This document shows positions 7,404-14,935 of a stretch of 64,000 bases of DNA, piece after piece (positions within the stretch are counted from its first letter, which is position 1; the number at the start of each line of letters is the position of its first letter). The stretch spans positions 123,491 to 187,490 of the forward strand of contig NZ_BOMQ01000065.1 in NCBI RefSeq assembly GCF_016862275.1, written 5' to 3'. The notes beneath the pieces are model-generated. The model saw only the letters and a list, made by a program, of their open reading frames with translations. It was not told where the DNA came from and did no database searches. Both the position numbers and the translations under genes were made by a program. Source of the DNA: Actinoplanes nipponensis. GTDB lineage: Bacteria; Actinomycetota; Actinomycetes; Mycobacteriales; Micromonosporaceae.

Positions 7404-8687
7404 TTAGTTACGGCGACGTTGCGCCAACGTTGCAAGGCCGTACTCGGCGGCGAGCCTGGCGATCCGGTTCCGGGCCAGGGAGCGGGCCGGGGAGCCGGCG
7501 GGCAGCGCGGTCCGGTAGGCCTCCCACATCTCCAGGTCGTCGGCCCCCCAGGGAGCGTTGACCCAGGTCTGCAACAGGCGCGGGTCGCCGCCGGTCAGCA
7601 CGGCGGCGCGCAGCCGGGAGTCGATCAACGCGCGGAGCCGGGCCACGCCGGGCGCGTCCGACGACGGCAGCAGCGGGCCGGGGTAGGCGGCGAGCGCCTC
7701 CGCGACCAGCCCGCGCTCCAGCAGCCGGGTCACCGTCAGGAAGTCCGCGTCGACCTCGGCCCGCAGCCGGTACGGCCGGGAGTCCAGCAGCTCGGGGCCG
7801 AGGATGCGGCGCAACCGGGACAGCTCGGCGCGGACGGTCACCGGGTTCAGGTCGTCGGCGTAGAGATCGAAGCCGAGCTGATCCCCGGTACGCCCCTCCG
7901 GGTGCAGCAGGAGCAGCACCAGCAGCTCCGAGTGCCGGCGGCCGAGCCGCAGCCGCTTGCCGCCGATCGACAGCACGGCGTCCTCGCGGCCGAGCACCGA
8001 CACCGTGGCAATGCGCGAGCCGCCCGGTGGCTGCCGGGACCCCAGATAGGCCTCGGCGGCCAGCGCGGTGGCCCGGACCAGCGCGAGGCTGTGCGGGTTG
8101 GCCAGGTGGTCGCCGCCGGTCACGTCGATCGCGCCCAGCAGCCGCCCGGTCGCCGGGTCGTGGATCGGGGCGGCCGCGCAGGTCCACCGCTGCACGCCCC
8201 GGGTGAAGTGCTCGGTGGCGAAGATCTGCAGCGGGTGGTCGACCGCGAGTGCGGTGCCCGGCGCGTTGGTGCCGGCGTGCGCCTCGTCCCACCGGGCGCC
8301 GGGCACGAAGTTCATCGACTCGGCGCCGCGCAGCACCGAGGCGGTGCCCTCCACCCAGAGCAGCCGGCCGTGCGCGTCGCAGACGGCCATCAGGTGGTCC
8401 CCGTCGTCGGCCAGCCCGCCCAGCAGGTCCCGGAAGATCGGCAGCACCCGGGCCAGCGGGTGCGCGGCCCGGTACGCCTCCAGCTCCCCGTCGCTCAGCT
8501 CGATCGGCGCGGTGCTGTCCGGGCTGACCAGCGCCCCCGCCGAGCGCCGCCACGACGCGGCCACCACGTCGCGGACCTGCGTGACCGGCTGTTCCCCGGT
8601 CACGAACCGCTCGTGCGCCCGGCCCACCTGCGTGATGCGCTCCGCAGGATCGGTGCCGAGGGCGAGCGCGAGCCACGGGTTGGACAT
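7404..8687 (-). CDS. GAF-domain regulator of the aldehyde dehydrogenase operon (AcoR-like sensor)
   Basis: The 427-residue protein starts with an AcoR-type N-terminal segment (VAASWRRSAGALVSPD). A GAF-type sensor follows, roughly residues 70-210, with GARWDEAHAGTNAPGTAL and RWTCAAAPIHDPATGRLLGAIDVTGG. After that comes a winged-helix region (LRLGRRHSELLVLLLLHPEG to AELSRLRRILG, about 225-310) in place of the AAA+ domain found in AcoR, and then a helical C-terminus. Such proteins accompany acetaldehyde dehydrogenase/DUF779 operons in actinobacteria and probably control them. The ATG at 8687 is chosen because GGAGG is five bases upstream; the in-frame GTG six bases earlier touches that site. Confidence 0.8.
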   Translation of the reverse strand: MSNPWLALALGTDPAERITQVGRAHERFVTGEQPVTQVRDVVAASWRRSAGALVSPDSTAPIELSDGELEAYRAAHPLARVLPIFRDLLGGLADDGDHLMAVCDAHGRLLWVEGTASVLRGAESMNFVPGARWDEAHAGTNAPGTALAVDHPLQIFATEHFTRGVQRWTCAAAPIHDPATGRLLGAIDVTGGDHLANPHSLALVRATALAAEAYLGSRQPPGGSRIATVSVLGREDAVLSIGGKRLRLGRRHSELLVLLLLHPEGRTGDQLGFDLYADDLNPVTVRAELSRLRRILGPELLDSRPYRLRAEVDADFLTVTRLLERGLVAEALAAYPGPLLPSSDAPGVARLRALIDSRLRAAVLTGGDPRLLQTWVNAPWGADDLEMWEAYRTALPAGSPARSLARNRIARLAAEYGLATLAQRRRN

Positions 8688-8759
8688 GCGCACCTCCAGT
8701 CCCGTCCATCGTGACCCGCATCACGCCCGACGACAACTACCTGTTCAGCGGGCTGGTGA

Positions 8760-9911
8760 TCAGCCGCGGACCCGGGGCGCGGCCCGGCCCAGCAGCAGCG
8801 TGTCCAGGGCCGTCGGGAGCCCCGTGCCGAGCGACCACTCGCCGCTCTCGTCGATCAGGAACACCCGCCGGTCGGGGTCCAGGGCCAGGAAGCCCTCGTA
8901 GCCGGCGAGGCCCAGCGGGAAGAGCGGCGCGCCGACCCGCCGGGCCACCCGGGCCAGCGTGTCCGCGGTGTCGGCGGCCCACGCCGGATCGATGTGGAAA
9001 CCGGCGGTGCGCACCGACCGGCCGGGCACCTGGACCTCGGAGCCGGCGTCCAGATAGCGCTCGACGGCCTCGACCGCGGCCGGGAAGACGGTGTGCTCGT
9101 GCGCCACGCCGCGGGCGGCCAGCACCCGTTCGATCCGCTCGGCGGCCCGCGCCGGGGTCACGGGCGGGCGGCGGTGCAGGCGGCGACGGTCCACCTGCCG
9201 CTGCCACCAGGAGTCCCGCCGCCGGCTCCCGGCCCGCGCGGCCGGTCCGGGCGGGCGGAGGCCCAGCACCTGGGCGCAGGTGGCGCACGGGCGACCGGTC
9301 GACTCGCCCTGCCGGGGGTCGGCCGGCTCGCGGACCCGCCACAACCGCACGTGCGCCTCGACCTCGCGGGGCTCGGCGTCCAGCGAGCGCATCGCCTCGC
9401 CCAGGGCCACCAGCTCGGGATGCCACTCGGCGCCGCGTACCCGGGCCCGCGCCGGCACCCGGGCCAGCCGGGCGCGGACCAGCGGATGCAGCGCCGGCGG
9501 CTCGTCGCCCCGGACGCTCGCGGCCCGGACGGTGACCGATTCCAGCGTGACCTCGGCGACCGCGCCGGGGGTCTCGACCGGGGGGCCCGCGCCGGGACGC
9601 GGCAGCGCGCCGTCCTCGTACTCCAGCTGCCGGCGGTACTGCTCGCTCAGGTAGGCCGGGTTGGCGAAGCCGGCGACCCGGCCGGTGAGCTTGTCCACGA
9701 ACGAGGTGTAGCCGGCGGTCACGCCCGGGGCGTACAGCGCCCAGCCGAGCTCCTCCTCGCGCAGCACCACCTGCGACGGCGGGCAGCCGGCGCGGTCGGC
9801 CCAGCGCACCGCGATGCGCTCCAGGACGTGCGGCGGCAGGCCGGCCGGGTCGGCCGGATCCTCCGGTCGCTCCACGGTCACACCACTGGGCAGCACCTGC
9901 CGCATAGTCAT
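8760..9911 (-). CDS. Deaminase-like plus SUKH-3 domain protein
   Basis: The 383-residue protein has two parts. Residues about 125-225 contain HPEL..LGEAM, an EVEAH segment and TGRPCATCAQVLGL, the CxxC zinc signature of YwqJ-type nucleic-acid/nucleotide deaminases. Residues about 275-380 are a SUKH-3 domain (FPAAVEAVERYLDAGSEV, AGFHIDPAWA, LFPLGLAGYEGFLALDPDRRVFLID, TALDTLLLG), the immunity family of polymorphic toxin systems. The N-terminal 100 residues resemble a second small unit (YTSFVDKLTGRVAGFANP). No secretion signal is evident. ATG 9911 has GGAGG four bases upstream; ATG 9905 is an alternative. Its function, whether toxin, immunity or both, is open. Confidence 0.72.
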   Translation of the reverse strand: MTMRQVLPSGVTVERPEDPADPAGLPPHVLERIAVRWADRAGCPPSQVVLREEELGWALYAPGVTAGYTSFVDKLTGRVAGFANPAYLSEQYRRQLEYEDGALPRPGAGPPVETPGAVAEVTLESVTVRAASVRGDEPPALHPLVRARLARVPARARVRGAEWHPELVALGEAMRSLDAEPREVEAHVRLWRVREPADPRQGESTGRPCATCAQVLGLRPPGPAARAGSRRRDSWWQRQVDRRRLHRRPPVTPARAAERIERVLAARGVAHEHTVFPAAVEAVERYLDAGSEVQVPGRSVRTAGFHIDPAWAADTADTLARVARRVGAPLFPLGLAGYEGFLALDPDRRVFLIDESGEWSLGTGLPTALDTLLLGRAAPRVRG

Positions 9912-9956
9912 CGATCCTCCCCGGCCGCGCGCCGACCATACCGGCGGACCGCGGCA

Positions 9957-9962
9957 TAGGCT
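9957..9962 (+). promoter_or_regulatory. -10 element of leaderless aldehyde dehydrogenase gene
   Basis: TAGGCT is followed by six bases and the GTG start at 9969; no ribosome-binding site is present. Confidence 0.6.
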
Positions 9963-9968
9963 GGCCCG

Positions 9969-11401
<1,433 letters not shown>

Positions 11402-11405
<4 letters not shown>

Positions 11406-11580
11406 ACGGTCACGGCCGGGTCGGTGCGCAACCGGCTGTAGAGCAGCCCGTCGCACCACCGGCCGGCCCGGAACTCCGCGGCCCGGACCGTGCCACTCCG
11501 GCAGCAGCGCGATGTCGATCTCCCGGTCACCGGGCGCAGGTGAAGGTCGATCACCCGGTCAGGATCGTCCATCCGGGCAG
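11402..11580 (-). pseudogene. GNAT acetyltransferase fossil
   Basis: Short pieces of a GNAT N-acetyltransferase can be read on the minus strand in different frames. One gives REIDIALLPEWHG, like the 'DIALLPEHRG' acetyl-CoA strand. Another gives VRAAEFRAGRWCDGLLYSRL, like the family's last strand and helix. The middle of the domain and the N-terminus are missing and the frames do not join, so it is not translated as a functional enzyme. Confidence 0.55.
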
Positions 11581-11666
11581 GGAACGTCGCCTTTCGGGCA
11601 ACCGGCGATCCGTGGCCGTCCGGTGTGCGTACCCGGAGGCGACAGACCAATCGGAGGAGAACACCC

Positions 11667-12218
11667 ATGCCCCGTACTCGCACCAGTCTGCGTGCCGTGA
11701 CCCTGGCCGCCGCCGCGACCGTCCTGGTCGGCGTCGGCGCGGTCAGCTACAACGCCTCGGCCGCCGAGGTCGCCGGCGGCGCCCGCCCACATCCGAGCGC
11801 CACACCGTCGGTCATCGATCCGCCGGCCGGGCTGCACCGCCTCGGCGCGTACCGGGTGATCCGGGGCACCCAGACCTACACCTGCGCGGGTGGCGTCTTC
11901 ACCGGGCCGTCGGTGCCCGAGGCCCGGCTGGCCGGCCCCGGCGGCCTGCTGCACCACTTCAAGGGCCCGAGCTGGCAGTCCGAACGCGACGGTTCCCTGG
12001 TGACGGCGAGCAAGACCGCCGAGCTGGCGCGGCCCGGCTCCATCCCGGAGCTGCTGCTCACCGTCACCGGCCACAGCGGCCCGGCCGACGGCCTGCTGGC
12101 CCGGGCGAAGAACATCCAGCGGCTGTCCACCACCGGCGGGGTGGCCCCGGCCGGGGCCTGCACCGACGGCACCACCAAGGCCGTCCCCTACGGCGCCGTG
12201 TACGTCTTCTGGGGCTGA
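11667..12218 (+). CDS. Secreted DUF3455 domain protein
   Basis: The 183-residue protein begins with a basic region and a hydrophobic stretch (AVTLAAAATVLVGVGAVSYNASA) ending in an Ala-x-Ala type signal-peptidase site. The mature part has the DUF3455 pattern: GTQTYTCAGGVF (bacterial members are annotated as surface or secreted proteins), HHFKGPSWQSERDGSLVTA, and a final GAVYVFWG. Two mature-region cysteines (TYTCAG and GACTDG) could form a disulphide. ATG 11667 is chosen because GGAGGAG lies about eight bases upstream; an earlier in-frame start encodes only a basic stretch. The role is unknown. A strong terminator follows. Confidence 0.8.
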   Translation: MPRTRTSLRAVTLAAAATVLVGVGAVSYNASAAEVAGGARPHPSATPSVIDPPAGLHRLGAYRVIRGTQTYTCAGGVFTGPSVPEARLAGPGGLLHHFKGPSWQSERDGSLVTASKTAELARPGSIPELLLTVTGHSGPADGLLARAKNIQRLSTTGGVAPAGACTDGTTKAVPYGAVYVFWG

Positions 12219-12236
12219 TCCCGCACCCACGTCGGC

Positions 12237-12277
12237 GGCCGGCCCGGGGACGCGCACCCGTCGTCCCCGGGCCGGCC
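12237..12277 (+). terminator. Perfect 15-bp hairpin after the DUF3455 gene
   Basis: Arms ggccggcccggggac (12237-12251) and its exact complement (12263-12277) flank an 11-base loop, 18 bases after the stop codon. Confidence 0.75.
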
Positions 12278-12399
12278 GGTCGATGTGCCATCTTCTCCCC
12301 GATGAGTGCCACTCCGGCCGGCGATGGGCCCTTTCGCGGGGTGGTGGCACCATATTTCATCCGTCCTCGTCGGTCCCCAACGGACGGAGTTCGCCCGCG

Positions 12400-13299
12400 A
12401 TGCGTACCCCTCAGGTTCTGCTGCTCGGCCTCGCGCTCGGCCTGCTGGCCGGCTGCGGCACCACTGTGACCGGTGCCGCGCCGACCACCTCGGCCGCCGC
12501 GCCGGCGCCGGCCGCGGCGCGCTCCGCCCCGGCCCGCGCCGCCGGGAAGCCCAAGTCGGCGGCCCCGGCGAAGCGCCGGCCGGTGCGGACCAAGCCGGCG
12601 AAGAGCCGGCCGGCCGCGGGCGGGCCGGCCAGGTCCCGGGCGGCGAAGCCCGCCAAGGGCCACCCGCACGGTCCCGCCGGCAGCCTGATGCGCACCGGGC
12701 GGGCCGGCGTGGCGCTCACCTTCGACGACGGGCCCGACCCGGTGCAGACGCCCGCGCTGCTCGACCTGCTCCGGCGGCGGCACGTCAAGGCGACGTTCTG
12801 TGTGGTCGGCCGCAACGTGCGGGCGTACCCGGAGCTGGTCCGGCGGATCGCCGCCGAGGGCCACACCCTCTGCAACCACACCTGGAAGCACAGCCTGACG
12901 CTGGGCCGGCAGCGGCCGGCCGTGATCCGGGCGGACCTCCAGCGCACCAACGACGCCATCCGGAAGGCGGCGCCCGGTGCGAAGATCGCATACATGCGGG
13001 CGCCGGGCGGCAACTTCACGCCCGCGTTCGTCCGGGCCGCCACCGACCTCGGCATGACGTCGATCTACTGGCAGGTGGACCCGCGCGACTGGGAGCACCC
13101 CCAGGGCGAGACCCCGGCCGCCCACGAGGCGAAGATCGTGCGCGTCGTCCAGAAGCGGGTGAGCCGCGGCGCGATCGTGCTGTCCCACGACTACCGGCAG
13201 CCGGGCACGATCGCGGCGTACCGCAAGCTGATCCCCTGGCTGCAGAAACGCTACCGGCTCGTGGCACTGCCCCGCGACGTCAGTGCGAGGGCGGGATGA
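12400..13299 (+). CDS. Polysaccharide deacetylase lipoprotein (NodB fold)
   Basis: The 299-residue protein has a lipoprotein signal with lipobox LLAGC (Cys19). An Ala/Pro/Lys-rich linker runs to about residue 100, and a complete CE4 deacetylase domain follows. The motifs are ALTFDDGPDP (catalytic Asp and metal Asp), HTLCNHTWKHSL (metal histidines), MRAPGGNF (RxPxG), DPRDWEHP and AIVLSHDY. It should remove acetyl groups from peptidoglycan or another cell-surface glycan. ATG 12400 is chosen because it places the lipobox correctly; a GGAG lies about 12 bases upstream. The 3' end overlaps the convergent DUF3499 gene by 20 bases. Confidence 0.88.
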   Translation: MRTPQVLLLGLALGLLAGCGTTVTGAAPTTSAAAPAPAAARSAPARAAGKPKSAAPAKRRPVRTKPAKSRPAAGGPARSRAAKPAKGHPHGPAGSLMRTGRAGVALTFDDGPDPVQTPALLDLLRRRHVKATFCVVGRNVRAYPELVRRIAAEGHTLCNHTWKHSLTLGRQRPAVIRADLQRTNDAIRKAAPGAKIAYMRAPGGNFTPAFVRAATDLGMTSIYWQVDPRDWEHPQGETPAAHEAKIVRVVQKRVSRGAIVLSHDYRQPGTIAAYRKLIPWLQKRYRLVALPRDVSARAG

Positions 13300-13645
13300 C
13301 GCGCAGGTGACCGCGGCGACCGGTCTGGTGGCCGGGCAGGTTGTCGTGCTCCTCCGGCCGCGGCGGGGGCGCCGGGCGGGCCGCCTCGCGGACGGCGTCG
13401 GCCAGCGCCACCAGGTCGTCGGTGGTGGGCGGCGGTGGGGCGAAGTCGCCGTCGTGCCGGACCAGCTCCCAGCCGCGCGGGGCGGTGAGGCTGCGGGCGT
13501 GCGGCTCGCACAGGTCGTACGTGTGCGGCTCCGCGAAAGCCGCCAGCGGGCCGACCACCGCGGTGGAATCGCTGTAGACGTAGGTCAGTGTGGCGACCGC
13601 CTGTCGGGGACAGCCGTTGCGGGAGCAGCGCCGTGGTGACCTCAC
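13280..13645 (-). CDS. DUF3499 zinc-ribbon-like protein
   Basis: The 121-residue protein has the actinobacterial DUF3499 signature CSRNGCPRQAVATLTYVYSDSTAVVGPLA, followed by YDLCEPHARSLTAPRGWELVR. The paired cysteines and the C..H element suggest a zinc site. The C-terminal 45 residues are Pro/Arg-rich. Its neighbours, the metallopeptidase-family and whiB genes, are the same as in mycobacteria (Rv3258c-Rv3260c). The GTG start at 13645 is leaderless (TAACGT six bases before it). Function unknown. Confidence 0.87.
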   Translation of the reverse strand: MRSPRRCSRNGCPRQAVATLTYVYSDSTAVVGPLAAFAEPHTYDLCEPHARSLTAPRGWELVRHDGDFAPPPPTTDDLVALADAVREAARPAPPPRPEEHDNLPGHQTGRRGHLRVIPPSH

Positions 13646-13651
13646 GGCGGC

Positions 13652-13657
13652 ACGTTA
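13652..13657 (-). promoter_or_regulatory. -10 element of leaderless DUF3499 gene
   Basis: On the minus strand TAACGT is followed by six bases and the GTG at 13645. Confidence 0.55.
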
Positions 13658-13830
13658 TCTCCCCGCGGCGGCCGGTCACCGCGACACGCCGACCCGCGAT
13701 GCATCACGATTTCGACATGGCGCACCGACACGCCGTCCCGATGGGACGAATTCCCCGGCCCCGGCCGGCCGGGTGGAAAAGACGAAACGCGTCGGACACA
13801 GCCTGAGCACGGACGACAGCTCGCGCGGGC

Positions 13831-13836
13831 TAGGCT
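13831..13836 (+). promoter_or_regulatory. -10 element of leaderless metallopeptidase-family gene
   Basis: TAGGCT is followed by seven bases and the GTG at 13844; there is no Shine-Dalgarno sequence. Confidence 0.58.
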
Positions 13837-13843
13837 GGCCGAC

Positions 13844-14329
13844 GTGACTACCAGCCCCGACCGCCGGCGCTCCGGCGCGGACCCCGGCCGGTCGGCCCGC
13901 GCGGCCGGACCGGGCCGGCCCACCCGGCGCGACCGGCACGGGCGTGGCCTGCGCGGCCGGCTCGTGCCGGCGACGGTGCCGCTCGCCCGGACCAAGGCGG
14001 AGATCTTCGACGACCTGGTGCTGGACACCGTCGAGGGTCTCGAACGGCGCTACGCCAAGGAGCTCGCCGGCGTCGAGTTCGCCGTCGAGGACGTGCCCCC
14101 GGAGCTCAACGTCTACGACTCCGACGTGCTCGAGGACGGCGAGGTCCCGCTGGCCCGCCTGTTGCCGGGCCGGCCCGGCCGCCAGGAGCTGCCGCCGCGG
14201 ATCGTGCTCTACCGGCGGCCGCTGGAGTTCCGGGCGATGGACCGCGAGGACCTCGCCGACCTCGTGCATGACGTGATCATCGAGCAGGTTGCCAACCTTC
14301 TCGGTGTCGATCCTGACGAACTTTCCTAG
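13844..14329 (+). CDS. Zincin-like metallopeptidase family protein (DUF1025) with degenerate active site
   Basis: The 161-residue protein has a basic, disordered N-terminus of about 45 residues. The conserved DUF1025 core follows: FDDLVLDTVEGLERRYAKEL, VEFAVEDVPPE, RIVLYRRPLEFRA and the last helix LVHDVIIEQVANLLGVDPDEL. In metallopeptidase members that helix carries HExxH; here the aligned positions read EQVAN, so the zinc ligands and catalytic Glu are lost. It is therefore probably not a protease. The gene is conserved between DUF3499 and whiB in actinobacteria (Rv3259 position). The GTG start is leaderless. Confidence 0.85.
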   Translation: MTTSPDRRRSGADPGRSARAAGPGRPTRRDRHGRGLRGRLVPATVPLARTKAEIFDDLVLDTVEGLERRYAKELAGVEFAVEDVPPELNVYDSDVLEDGEVPLARLLPGRPGRQELPPRIVLYRRPLEFRAMDREDLADLVHDVIIEQVANLLGVDPDELS

Positions 14330-14364
14330 AGACGGCCCCCCGGCGTCTGCAGGAATGCGGCCGG

Positions 14365-14622
14365 TCAGGCCACGCGGCGCTTGAGCTTGCGGCGTTCGCG
14401 TTCGCTGAGCCCGCCCCAGATACCGAAACGCTCATCGTGACCCAGCGCGTACTCCAGGCACTCGGCCTTGACGTCACACCGGCCACAGATCCGCTTCGCC
14501 TCGCGCGTCGAACCGCCCTTCTCCGGGAAGAAAGCCTCTGGATCGGTCTGCGAGCACAGCGCCCGCTCCTGCCACTCGGGCGCGTCCCCGAGCAGGTCCA
14601 CCCCTTCAACCTGCGCTTCCAT
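14365..14622 (-). CDS. whiB: WhiB-family iron-sulfur transcriptional regulator (WhiB/WhmD type)
   Basis: The 85-residue protein has the four cluster-binding cysteines (Cys23, 46, 49, 55), the GIWGG turn (67-71) and the basic tail SERERRKLKRRVA that contacts DNA. The segment CSQTDPEAFFPEKGGSTREAK is characteristic of Streptomyces WhiB and mycobacterial WhmD/WhiB2, which control septation and sporulation with the sigma factor. ATG 14622 is chosen because AAAGGAGG lies eight to nine bases upstream; the longer open frame is untranslated leader. The leader is about 110 bases and the promoter has a palindromic operator-like site. Confidence 0.93.
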   Translation of the reverse strand: MEAQVEGVDLLGDAPEWQERALCSQTDPEAFFPEKGGSTREAKRICGRCDVKAECLEYALGHDERFGIWGGLSERERRKLKRRVA

Positions 14623-14739
14623 CGGCGTGCCTCCTTTTCCGCGCCGGCAGCGATGCCTGCGCTGACCCCCCACGCACGCGGCGTGTTTCTTGCGGGAAAT
14701 ACGCGGTTCGCGACGCGCCTTTCCCACAACCCCACCGAA

Positions 14740-14769
14740 ATTACACGCGTGTAAGACGTGCGTCGTCAA
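14740..14769 (-). promoter_or_regulatory. whiB promoter with 14-bp palindrome between -35 and -10
   Basis: On the minus strand TTGACG (14769-14764), an 18-base spacer and TGTAAT (14745-14740) form a good vegetative-type promoter. A perfect palindrome ttacacgcgtgtaa (14741-14754) covers the -10 and part of the spacer. Its half-sites match those described for the developmental regulator BldD (TnACnC/GnGTnA), with a two-base rather than one-base centre. The rest of 14623-14935 shows no gene. Confidence 0.55.
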
Positions 14770-14935
14770 GCCGAACCTGATAAATAGGCCCGTTTCCCCC
14801 AAGGCGCCGTGACGGCCTCACGGGTCCCGTTCCAGCCCTATCTGTCCGGGCCACCGGAAGGTAACGCGAGGTCGGCGCGTCGAGTCCAAATTACCCCATT
14901 TTGTGATCTCTTGACTAGGGGTGTCCGGGGAGTGA

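Noticed and set aside
5397..8714. 1105-codon plus frame opposite the aldehyde dehydrogenase operon
   Set aside because: It is a shadow of three conserved minus-strand genes; its composition is Val/Asp/Gly/His/Arg-rich without domains.
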